This document shows, one piece after another, positions 23,168-33,008 of a stretch of 60,584 bases of DNA. The notes beneath the pieces were generated by a model. That model was not told the DNA's origin. It saw only the letters and a list, made by a program, of their open reading frames with translations, and ran no database searches. Location: positions 219,364-279,947 of the forward strand of contig WELB01000104.1 of NCBI GenBank assembly GCA_009602725.1. Reading direction: 5' to 3'. A program made the translations under genes and the position numbers. How positions within the stretch are numbered: the first letter of the stretch is position 1; the number at the start of each line of letters is the position of its first letter. The DNA comes from Spirogloea muscicola (taxonomy: Eukaryota; Streptophyta; Zygnematophyceae; Spirogloeales; Spirogloeaceae).

Positions 23168-24406
23168 ATGGCAGGCAAGCAGGGTGCCAAGAAGCGAAAG
23201 GGATTGGTCGCAGCGGCCACCACCCCTGCGAGCGAGCGGTCGAATACCGTGGCCACCACCCCTGCAAGCGAGCGGCCGGATGCAGTGGCCACCACCCCTG
23301 CGAGCGAGCGGCTGGATGTCCCGCTCGCAGCTATCGTGGGTGAGTCCACTGGTCCTAGCCGGCCGCAGCTGTTGGGCGACGGTGAACATGGCAGAGGGGC
23401 GCTCTTGGAGGCGGAAACCGACCCGGACGGGGATGAGAGCGAACCGGATCCGGGAGACGGTGTGGACATGGCACGCAATCAGGCGGTCATCTCTGCCATG
23501 GAAATCCTATCGGCGGAGGTCCAGCGGCTCAAAGCTGAACGAAACGACCTTTGGCAGGAGTTGGATAAAGCAAAAGAAAGAATCGGGCAAGCTTCTATGC
23601 ATTCCCACGAGGCAAGCGAAGTGCTAGCCTCGAACAGAGGGCTCGCTACTCTGAAACCGGCGAAACCAGATTTCTTTGCTGGCGACGGTGATGTCAGGGC
23701 ATGGCTTTTCCAGATGGGCCAGTATCTTACACTATCTAAGGTACCGATGGAGGAGAAACCAATTTTTGCCTCCACTTTTCTACGAGGGAATGCGGTCATC
23801 TGGTGGAGATCCATTGTGGAGTCGGAAGGAGGCGAATCGATCTCATGGAATGAATTTCAGACGAAGCTCAAGGCCCAATTTATGCCCATTGACCCCATCC
23901 GCATCGCAAGGGACAAGCTGGCGGTGCTTCGACAAATTGGATCAGTACAGGAGTATGTCCAGAGATTCCAGACTTTGCTTCTAGAGATCCCCGATGTCAG
24001 CGAAGTTGAAAAAAAGGACCGCTTTGTGCGGGGCCTCAGATTCAGCATCAAGAAGGAAGTGGACATCAGGGCACCGGAAACATTCGATGAGATGGTGCGG
24101 ATGGCTGTCCGGGTGGATGCCCTTTATTCCCAGGTCCGCTCGGAAGAAGCGGAAGGAAATAGAGCTAGGGCGCCCTGGATCAAGAAAAGCTACAAGGAGT
24201 TACAGGGGATGGCCAGGCAGGCGCCCTATACAAGAGGGATAAGACCCAATTATTGGATGGGTCCGAGGTTCAGTGGTGACGAGCTTGTCAAACTTCGCAA
24301 TGAAAACCGGTGCTTCAATTGCAAGGAAGTCGGGCACCTAGCCAGAGAATGCCCCAAGTGGTCAGAGACCGGGAGAACGGAATCGGAAAACGGACCACGT
24401 CAGTAG
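23168..24406 (+). CDS. Gypsy gag polyprotein
   Basis: Intact frame of 412 codons from the first ATG after the primer site ([11 protein letters not shown]). An N-terminal triple repeat of about 15 residues ([27 protein letters not shown]) is followed by an acidic stretch, a coiled-coil-like region (about 23,500-23,600), the capsid-type Retrotrans_gag domain ([42 protein letters not shown]; about residues 175-320) and a CCHC zinc knuckle [14 protein letters not shown] near the end. Gag forms the particle and packages element RNA. Pol lies in the -1 frame and overlaps the last ~97 bases, suggesting -1 frameshifting; I see no canonical slippery heptamer. Confidence 0.88.
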   Translation: MAGKQGAKKRKGLVAAATTPASERSNTVATTPASERPDAVATTPASERLDVPLAAIVGESTGPSRPQLLGDGEHGRGALLEAETDPDGDESEPDPGDGVDMARNQAVISAMEILSAEVQRLKAERNDLWQELDKAKERIGQASMHSHEASEVLASNRGLATLKPAKPDFFAGDGDVRAWLFQMGQYLTLSKVPMEEKPIFASTFLRGNAVIWWRSIVESEGGESISWNEFQTKLKAQFMPIDPIRIARDKLAVLRQIGSVQEYVQRFQTLLLEIPDVSEVEKKDRFVRGLRFSIKKEVDIRAPETFDEMVRMAVRVDALYSQVRSEEAEGNRARAPWIKKSYKELQGMARQAPYTRGIRPNYWMGPRFSGDELVKLRNENRCFNCKEVGHLARECPKWSETGRTESENGPRQ

Positions 24407-27400
24407 GCGGCGGGGCCCCTATTGACGTCAGTGTTGGAGGAGCAGAACTATCCTTCAACAGAATGGCCCCCTGCGTGGAGTCACAGGACGCTGAAGATAC
24501 CTCGACGATACAAGGAAGAGCCATCGTGGCTGCACTAACAAACTCGTCTCCGAAGGCTGCTGATGATGACCAGCAGACGACTTCGGCTGTGGAGTTAAGT
24601 TTTGTGCAAAGGGCTGATTGTGGAAGGGAGAACCCCATAAGGCTCAAGGGAGTCTTGATGGGAGAGCCTATAGTGGCTTTGGTGGATAGTGGATCATCTG
24701 GCAACTTCGTTTCGGAGGCCTTTGTGAAAGACAAAGGACTACGTACGGAAGTCAAGGAAGGGAATCACGTAGTGATTCTTGCCGATGGATCCCGCCACGA
24801 CAACTCCCTTGCAACGCCGCCAATGAAGCTCACAATAGGCCGCCACAAAGAGAACCTCTCATTGGACGTGACAAAGTTGGCGGCTTATGACGTCGTCTTG
24901 GGAAAGCCGTGGCTAGCCAAACACAACCCCAACATAGATTGGTCAAAGGACCAGATCACCTTGGTGGCTAAGGATGGCCAGTCGATTACCTTACCAACAG
25001 ACGACTCCACAGCTAAGAGGGACAACGTTTTGACGGCCATTCAGCTCAGGAAGGCTTGCGTGAAGGGGGATCCACTGTTTCTGGCACTGGTAAGGACGAG
25101 CACGAAGGATGTCGCTCCTCCTAATGAGAAATTTGGCCATATAGCGCCGGAGGTCAAAGATATAATTGAGGACTTTAAGGACGTCTTTCCGGACGACCTC
25201 CCAAAAGGTCTTCCACCACAGAGGGCGGTGGATCACGAAATTGATCTGGAAGATGGCAGCCACCCAACATACCGAGGCATTTACAAAATGTCATTTGAAG
25301 AACTCAAGGAGTTGAAGCGGCAACTTGAGGACCTCTTGGACAAGGGTTTTATTCAACCGTCTAAGTCTCCGTATGGAGCTCCTGTCTTATTTGTGAAGAA
25401 GAAGGACGGGTCGCTGCGCATGTGTGTGGACTATCGCGCATTGAACAAACAAACGGTGAAAAACAGATATCCGCTGCCCCGGATAGACGAATTGCTGGAC
25501 CGATTTCGTGGGGCCCGGCACTTCAGCAAAATTGATCTTCGGAGCGGCTACAATCAAATCCGCATTGCAGACAAGGACATACCCAAGACCGCATTTCGAA
25601 CTCGGTATGGGCACTATGAATTTCTCGTGCTCCCATTCGGCCTCACAAATGCCCCGGCTACTTTTCAAGGCCTTATGAACGAGCTTTTCAAACCTTACTT
25701 GGATAAATGTGTGGTGGTATTCCTTGATGACATCCTCATCTACTCCAAAACATTGGAGGAACATCGAGAATACCTAAGGAACACGCTGGGAATTCTCAGA
25801 AAGCATCAACTGTATGCTAAATTGTCAAAATGCGACTTCCTGAAAGGAAAGGTGGAATTTCTGGGCCACGTCCTGTCTGAAAGCGGAATAGAGGTCGAAA
25901 CTTCTAAGGTTAAGGCCGTGGAACAGTGGCCCCAACCCACCAACGTCAAGGAGCTGCGATCGTTTCTCGGTTTGGCCAACTACTACCGAAAATTCGTGAA
26001 GAACATGGCTAGCGTATGCAAGCCCATGACCGACCTTCTGCAGAAGGGGGTTGCTTTTGAGTGGGGCATGGCCCAGGACGAAGCCTTTGTGAAAATCAAA
26101 AATCTACTGACTCAAGCCCCGATCCTGGCACATCCGGACCCAGACTTACCCTTTGAAGTCACCACAGACGCCTCAGATTATGGCATTGGGGCGGTACTGT
26201 CACAAAACCAAGGGAAGGGTCCACAGCCGATTGCTTTTGAGAGCAGAAAATTGAAGCCTGCTGAAGTCAATTATCCAACCCATGAGAAGGAAGCACTGGC
26301 CATAGTACATGCCTTGAAGGTATGGAGGTGTTACTTACAAGGTCAAAGAACAGAGATAAAGTCTGACCATCACTCGTTGAAATACCTACAAACGCAACCA
26401 CAGTTGAACCGAAGGCAAGCCCGATGGGTTGAATTCCTACAGGAGTATGATTTTGAGATCAATTACCTCAAAGGCAAGGACAATATTGTGGCTGACGCCC
26501 TCTCCCGAAGGCCTCAAAGGGAACTTAACGTCATGAATGCGATTGGGCCAAACCCGGCTTTCCTCTTAGAAATGGCAAGCCATTATCCAACAGGCACTCC
26601 CTTTGACGGAGAGGGACCCGACAAATATGTCCATGAAAGCCCCTGGTGGTATCTGGTTGACAAAGGGAGGCGAAGACTCTGTGTACCCGATCATAAGAGG
26701 CTCAAAACTCAGATAATGAGAGAATGTCATGATACAGCAATCTCTGGACACATGGGCGAAGCTAAGACAATTGAGAAGGTGCAAAGGTCGTTTTATTGGC
26801 CCAACATGGACAAAACGGTTAAAGAATATGTCTCAACATGTGAGGCATGCCAAGCTAACAAACATATCAATCAAGCGGCTCAAGGTCTTCTCCAACCTCT
26901 TCCAATACCGGAGTATACCTGGGAGGTAGTGACAATGGATTTGGTCACAGGTTTACCAAAGACAAGTGCAGGAAATGATGCAATGTTTGTCGTGGTTGAT
27001 AAATTGAGTAAGCTGGTGAAAGTTGAAGCGATCAAGACTGCAATTTCTGCAGTCGACCTAGCCAAAGTGTTCTTCAACCTGGTTTTCAGAAACTTTGGTC
27101 TTCCAAAAATCATTGTCGGATAGAGACCCACGCTTTACCAGCCGCTTTTGGAGAGGAATATTCGAAGCTTTGGGGACCAAATTGGCTATGTCAACAGCGT
27201 TTCATCCTCAGACGGATGGCCAGACTGAAAGGGCCAACAGAACACTTGAAGAGATGCTAAGGTCGGCAGCAAAGGGCAACAAAGACTGGGATATTCTCCT
27301 CCCAGCAGTGGAGTAGTTCGCTTACAACAACTCGATCAGCGCTTCGACGGGCTTCACACCATTCTTCCTTAACTATGGGAAGCATCCGAAGGATCCTCTG

Positions 27401-28031
27401 AGCTTTGTCAATACTGACCAACAGCCCTCTCTCAATCCTGTTGGTCAAGCATTCTTACAAACGTTGAAAGAAAACTTGGAGAAGGCAAAACAAGACATCC
27501 GACATGCCCAAGCAAGCCAAAGTCGGAACGCAAACAAGAAAAGGCGCAATGTTGCCTATAACGTGGGGGACTTGGTATTATTAGCCACCAGTAATCTTCG
27601 GTGTAAAGCGCTTGATTCTACACCTAAGCTATTACCTCGTTACACTGGGCCATTCAAGATCGTCAAAGTTGTCTCTCCAACCACTTATGAATTGGAATTA
27701 CCTGGAGATTGGCAAATATACGATAAATTTCATGTAAGCCAACTTCGTGAATTCCGGCGAAGTGAACCCTTCGACTTTTCCCGGCAGGCAAGCTACGAGA
27801 CCTCCCATGATTGGGCCTAGTGGCACCGAGGAATACGAAGTTGACAAGATTCTAGATGGCAGAAAGTCGACCAGTGGGAAATTGGAATACCTTGTGCGGT
27901 GGACAGGCTTTGATGAGAGCAATGACTCCTGGAAACCGGCAGAGAGTCTCGAGAACGCTAAGGACTTGGTAAACGATTTTACCGTGTTATGGTCAAGGAC
28001 AAAATGGGCGTGCGAGGACGCAACGCCTTAA
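24310..28031 (+). pseudogene. Gypsy pol (protease, RT, RNase H, integrase, chromodomain), broken in integrase
   Basis: One frame is open to 27,123: retropepsin [12 protein letters not shown] (about 24,680), RT with [13 protein letters not shown] and the catalytic FLDDILIYS (about 25,718-25,745), RNase [16 protein letters not shown] (about 26,163) and [11 protein letters not shown], integrase zinc finger ([21 protein letters not shown]) and the first catalytic Asp in [11 protein letters not shown] frameshift at about 27,115 moves the rest ([31 protein letters not shown]) to the next frame. A TAG at 27,314 precedes FAYNNS, and a second frameshift near 27,755 precedes the chromodomain (EEYEVDKILDGR, LVRWTGFDESNDSWKP; 27,829-27,980). 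No repaired sequence is given. Confidence 0.92.
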
Positions 28032-28043
28032 AGGGGGGAGCTG
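28030..28043 (+). other. Gypsy polypurine tract
   Basis: AAAGGGGGGAGCTG immediately before the TG of the 3' LTR and right after the pol stop. Confidence 0.85.
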
Positions 28044-28581
28044 TGTAACGAAGTTACACAAGATGGAACATCTATATCATGGGAATGATAGCTGGAGGGG
28101 ATACTGAGGAGGCGAAGGACGGGCGCGCGATATTAGAGAAAGCGCATCTCTGAATAATGGCGCGCGACGCTGATGAAGGAGCAATATGGAATTCAGGAGC
28201 GCGACGGCGGCAAAGCCGGAATCTAGTGTTAGAACTCTACTAGTATTAGTATTAGTACTCCGCGCGGGTCCCCGCAATCGGCGGCGACTCCAGCGGCGGA
28301 GGCGGCGGCCACGGGTGGATCTTCTGTGAGGGCTTAGCAAGTGGCCGGGCGCCTAATAATCCCATGAGGCCGGGGGCAGGGCCCCGAGAACCTCGATGGT
28401 TACTTTAGGAGGAGGGGCAATTGGTCGCAGGCCTACTCTCCCCCCCCAGACGCTTACACTTAGCATTGTTTACATTTCAACAGCTGGTTTGTTTTGACCC
28501 ATTGCATACGTTTGGCTCCGACTCCTTTGCTTCGCGACACCAACGCCTCGTTCTTGGGCTTGACGATCCTCATTCTTTACA
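28044..28581 (+). repeat. Gypsy 3' LTR (full length)
   Basis: 538 bp, TG...CA ends. Its first ~150 and last ~50 bp match the 5' LTR almost exactly. It keeps the GC-rich middle that the 5' copy has lost. Confidence 0.93.
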
Positions 28582-29045
28582 GATAGCACGGCCAGCACGT
28601 AGATACAAGGTGTGTGCCATGGACCGCTGGAGGGAGACTGATAAACGCATGCGATAGACCTGGGCCCATGAGCTAGAGGCATTGAAGTCAAGCCGGCTCA
28701 CCTCGCCTGAGGGACATAGCGCGCCGCGTAAGCTTGGCCAGCAGGTCAAGCCACTGGGACTCGAGAAGCCCCGCGTACATCCACGGCCAGGGGTACGAAC
28801 TCGTCCCCAGCTGGGTAATCAGCGTGTTTGGCCGCCTTGCAGCGAGCGGCTTTCGCCGCAGCGTGGCCAGCCCGCGAGGCAGAAAGCCCCGGATTGGAGC
28901 GGAAGAGCTGGGAGAGGCCAGCCCAGAGGAAAAAAGTGCATAGAACGAACAACGTGCCTGCGAAAGAGGAATGAAAGACGCGCCGTGGCGGTGGTCTGGC
29001 TCCCCAACTTAGCTTGTCAAATAAGCATGTGCTCACTCGAGGATA
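28582..29045 (-). mobile_element. 5' half of LINE copy N
   Basis: Minus strand. Reading leftward: AAKHADYPAGDEFVPLAVDV (about 28,770-28,830), then YRMRLSVSLQRSMAHTLYLR and AGRAI ending at the gypsy insertion point. The frame continues across the gypsy at 22,910 with AAASGF. The first base GATAG is the right target duplication. A foreign stem-loop fragment at 28,905-28,924 shows that yet another LINE 3' end abuts it. Confidence 0.8.
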
Positions 29046-29224
29046 TTTAGTGTCACCGGGACTTCTGTATGGCTCGATTTGGCCTCCCTCTCATTTTCAT
29101 GCGCACCGCGCGCGCCCCTTCTCTCACAGCACGAAATCGTCTCTGACAGCAAGGGACAGCTAGCTCGGCAAGACTGACAAGGGGCCGGAAAGCTCGAAAC
29201 CTAAGCCGCGGCTCCCTCGCAAAA
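29046..29224. other. Short stretch without recognised feature
   Basis: GC-rich DNA between the LINE nest and the UAM gene. The promoter of the UAM gene would be expected here or within the LINE tail to its right; no TATA box stands out. Confidence 0.35.
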
Positions 29225-31740
29225 TTGTTCCTCGCATGGGGTGCTCAATCAGCCAACAAGGACCCGTTCGGAGTGACTCCTGGGCGGCGCGCATCGTCCC
29301 AGCCCCTCAATTGTTCACTCTTTTGCGGGCTGGCATTTCACAGCCCTTGCCTTGTTGGGAGAGCCACTGATTTCTCGCGGCAGGCGACGTCGCCGGGCGA
29401 CGGCCGCTGGTACTCGGCCGACCGGCCCAGGCCGGGCGCAACCGGGCTCGGCGCAACCGGGCCGGGCGCAACCGGGTCGGCGGCCCCGGTTGCCAGGCCC
29501 CCCCGGATCCAGCGGCCACCGGGGAAGGTGGAGGCGGCTCAGCCAGCCACGACNCCGCTGAGCGACGAGCTGGACATCGTGATCCCCACGATCCGCAACC
29601 TGGACTTCCTGGAGATGTGGCGGCCCTTCCTGCAGCCGTACCACCTGATCATCGTCCAGGACGGCGACCCCACCAAGGTCGTCAAGGTCCCCGACGGCTA
29701 CTCGTACGAGCTCTACAACCGCAACGACATCAACCGCATCCTCGGGCCCAAGGTGAAATGCCGCCGCCACCGCCGCCCGCCACTACCGCGCCGCTTCTCC
29801 TGGCCTTTTCGTCTCCCGATCGACCTCACATTGGTGTTTCAGCACCGATCCTATCTGATTAGCCGCATTCCGCTTGGGGACCTGGCTCTTGGCCCTGGCC
29901 TGGCGTGGTGCAGGCCTCGTGCATCTCCTTCAAGGACAGCGCGTGCCGGTGCTTCGGCTACATGGTCTCCAAGAAGAAGTACATCTACACCATTGACGAC
30001 GACTGCTTTGTGAGCCGACGACTAGTTCCGCCTCTTAGCACTGGATCTGGCCAGCTTTCTCGAGTCCAGCCTTTGCACCCATCCTGCGGCTAAAGCTAGA
30101 TTTAGCAGATCCGTCCTTCTGTTTCGGCGCGGAGCAGCACAATGGTGGCCAACGTCGAGCTCCTTGTCTATCCAAGGAGAAGCTCTGGAAGGGCTAGATG
30201 CATCACCAGTACCTAAAGCAGGGAGTGGTGGCGTTAGTCTGCCCCATCACATACTTGCTAACAGCGGAAGGCAAATGCCTCGTGATATTGCAGGTAGCAA
30301 AGGATCCCACAGGGAAGGACATTGACGCACTTTCGCAGCATATCAAAAACATGCTTACTCCCTCGACTCCCCACTTCTTCAACACGCTGTATGACCCTTA
30401 CCGGGAGGGCTGTGACTTCGTGCGTGGTTACCCTTTCTCCCTGAGGGAGGGTGTGCCCACTGCTGTTTCGCATGGCCTCTGGCTTAACATTCCGGACTAC
30501 GATGCACCAACACAGCTTGTCAAGCCCAAGGAGCGCAACACACGGTTTGGAAGCCTCGCATGACACTCCAGCACATCTTCTGTCATCGTCCTTAGCCCTT
30601 GTCATTTACAGAAGCACCCCTTGCTCTCTCGAAATTTGCCAGTTGCCACTGTGGCCTACACGTAGACTCCTGCACCTGGCTGCTGTGATTAAGATCTATC
30701 TGGTGTAACTTTCCTGACAATGATCAAGTGTGTGATAAGTATGTCATTCAACTTTTTGGCCCTTCTGTGTTGCAGTTATGTAGATGCGGTCATGACCATC
30801 CCCAAAGGCACCCTTTTCCCTATGTGCGGCATGAATCTTGGCTTTGACCGTGACTTGATTGGGCCCGCAATGTACTTTGGCCTCATGGGAGATGGTCAAC
30901 CCATCGGCCGTTACGATGACATGTGGGCCGGCTGGTGTGTCAAGGTGAGCATGAAAGGATCTGTTGTCTTGAATCGTCATAACGAGGTGGGGCAGAGGGC
31001 TCCACCAAAGCTGCATGTTTCATAATCTACAGACCTGACTCAACAAGTCAGACTGGCCTCCACGAGATTTACGGTGGCCTTACCCAGCTTATTCTGCACA
31101 CGCTGCCCTGAGCCAAAAGGAAGCCCACATTGACATCCTGTGCATTGTGGGGGCATAACAGGTGATCTGCGACCACCTTGGATACGGTGTGAAGACTGGC
31201 TTGCCTTACATCTGGCACAGCAAGGCCAGCAACCCTTTCGTGAACTTGAAGAAGGAGTACAAAGGCATCTTCTGGCAGGAGGAGATTATTCCTTTCTTCC
31301 AGGTACCTGTCACTCTTCCTGTTGTAGTCCTGTCGACACCTTTTCTGTCCGTTGGGGGACATGTGTCACCCTTACTTTCCGTCTGCTTGCTGGAAGTATA
31401 TTAACTGAGATGAAAGGATGCTTGCAGCTTGCTTGACCCAAAGCGAAGCACCTCCGCTGCTGTCCAGCGTGAGTCTAAGTATGCATTGCTCTTCGCTTTC
31501 ACTCTCCAGCAAGTGAAGCTCTCCAAGGAGCTGAAGACCGTGGAAGACTGCTACATTGAACTGAGTAAGCAGGTCCGTGAGAAGCTCACGCCAGTGGATC
31601 CCTATTTCACGAAGCTGGCAGACGCCATGGTCACCTGGATAGAAGCCTGGACTGAAGTCAACTCCACAGAGATCAAGAACGGGCCATCCCGAACGAACCT
31701 CAATCCAGGGCCCCCTGCTGCTGCAACCCCTGCAAAGTAG
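29225..31740 (+). CDS. UAM: UDP-arabinopyranose mutase / reversibly glycosylated polypeptide (RGP family)
   Basis: Interconverts UDP-arabinopyranose and UDP-arabinofuranose at the cytosolic Golgi face for wall polysaccharides and glycoproteins. Exons: (29,225)-29,752, 29,914-30,009, 30,294-30,544, 30,776-30,944, 31,162-31,302, 31,510-31,740; all introns GT-AG, phases closed, TAG stop. Landmarks: [49 protein letters not shown], the DDD motif TIDDDCF at 29,992-30,009, [80 protein letters not shown]. The conserved core from about 29,560 gives about 360 residues, the plant family length. The start is unsure: the frame upstream is open to an ATG at 29,225 but crosses a LINE tail and a Gly-Ala-Thr repeat; an acceptor near 29,380 is an alternative. 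One ambiguous base at 29,554. Confidence 0.95.
29290..29390 (+). mobile_element. LINE 3'-tail fragment at the 5' end of the UAM gene
   Basis: Plus-strand tail: TTCACTCTTTTGCGGGCTGG, stem-loop 29,327-29,346 (CATTT loop) and CCTTGTTGGGAGAGCCACTG, comparable with the tail of copy N. It lies inside the frame that leads into UAM exon 1. Confidence 0.65.
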
Positions 31741-31763
31741 GACTTGACTGGTTCCTGGCTCCT

Positions 31764-31768
31764 TGTAA
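31764..31768 (+). terminator. Candidate polyadenylation signal of UAM
   Basis: TGTAA 24 bases after the stop codon. This would give a very short 3' UTR. Confidence 0.45.
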
Positions 31769-31814
31769 CATGCCATTGCCAAGGCAGGCCCAAGGCACTT
31801 CGTATGGGGCTGCT

Positions 31815-31855
31815 GGTGGGGGTTGGGGGGGGGGGGAGGATGGGGGGGCGGAATA
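31815..31855 (+). other. G-run tract (possible G-quadruplex)
   Basis: Several runs of 4 to 13 G separated by one to four bases (GGTGGGGGTTGGGGGG, then GGATGGGGGGGCGG), just past the UAM 3' end. Could fold as a quadruplex in DNA or pause transcription; function is inference. Confidence 0.55.
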
Positions 31856-33008
31856 TAGTAGCCCTGTACACGTTAAACCGATGACAAGATACAAATGATT
31901 GTCACGCAACACTTCTAGCAGGGCAGTGCTGTTGTTGAGAGGGGTAGCTTAGACAACTCCCAAAGGCGTGCAACAATTGTTGTTGAGTAGCCTAGAGAAG
32001 TGGCTGCATGGTCTGCAGTGACAACTCCATCTACCTGCCAAAAGGCAGGACTCCATAGCTCCACCTGGTGCCCCTTCACTTGAAGCTGCTTCATCTGTGT
32101 AACCTTTTCTGAACAATCTGGGGCAGGCTCGTTGTCTGTTGTGAGCAATTTTTGTCTAAGCTCATTGGAAATGCTTAGATCAGCTTGAAAGTGCCACTTA
32201 AAGGGTGTCATGTGCTACTCTTGGTGATTCACTGGTGTACTTCGACTGGCATTCCGGGGATAGCAGACATGTAGAAGCCACACCTGCTGAAAATATAGCC
32301 AGCATCACCACTGACCGCACCGTGGGGCTTGAGTACAGGTTTTCACTAACACTGTCCACCAATTTAGTCAGCTTCTGCACTCCACAGTCAATTGTTGCTA
32401 AGAGACGAGTTTGACCCATAAATGAGATACTGGAAAAAGTTGGTCTGCCGTTGTTCAACGATATTAGGTACTTGTGTGTGGTGTCGTTATGCACAAGCAA
32501 TGTAAGCGACGACCTTAACCCCGTTCATTCAGGCGGCAAATTCATGGACGGATCTTGCCACATTCTCTGTGTCCTGCATCAATCTGTCCAACAATGGGCG
32601 GCCCATGTTGGCAGCATAAGGCGGCCTTGCAAGCCTCGCTGCCACCGGCAGGCCCGCAATGATGGCGCAAGTGCACAAGTATTCAGCGCTCTCCGTAACA
32701 CCAAATTTCAAGTCTAGGTGCATGTTACAGATTAGCATCTTAATGAGCAGTCATCAAGTCCATTTGCCAGGAACATCAGCTGTCATTCCTTTGGACTATT
32801 CTTGCTTATCCAGCAAGCTTAACCTTCACCTGAGCATCTAGCATAACAGCCTGTGATCAATAGAGACTGTTTTGACCTGCAAAGTCAACCTCTCCTTTGT
32901 GTTGTTAACCACTATTAATGTATGTCAGCCACGCATGCTCATCTGATCGTATGACATGTCCTTGGACTGGCAAAATATAGTCAAGGCGAATGGAAAACCT
33001 GAATGTAG
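31856..33008. other. Intergenic region between convergent genes
   Basis: AT-richer DNA between the convergent 3' ends of UAM (+) and malonyl-CoA synthetase (-). A minus-strand TGTAA (plus TTACA) at about 32,725 could be the polyadenylation signal of the latter. No gene or repeat recognised. Confidence 0.45.

Larger units (their letters stand above)
22916..28581 (+). mobile_element. Ty3/gypsy chromovirus-type LTR retrotransposon, decayed
   Basis: 5.67 kb, flanked by the exact 5-bp duplication GATAG. LTRs begin TGTAACGAAGTTACA (an imperfect-centre palindrome) and end TTTACA. Order is 5' LTR, initiator-Met primer site, gag, protease, RT, RNase H, integrase, chromodomain, polypurine tract, 3' LTR. 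Integrase after RT defines Ty3/gypsy; the C-terminal chromodomain places it with chromoviruses, common in plants and algae. The 5' LTR lacks about 340 internal bases and the integrase has frameshifts and a stop, so it cannot move by itself now. It is inserted in a LINE copy. Confidence 0.95.
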
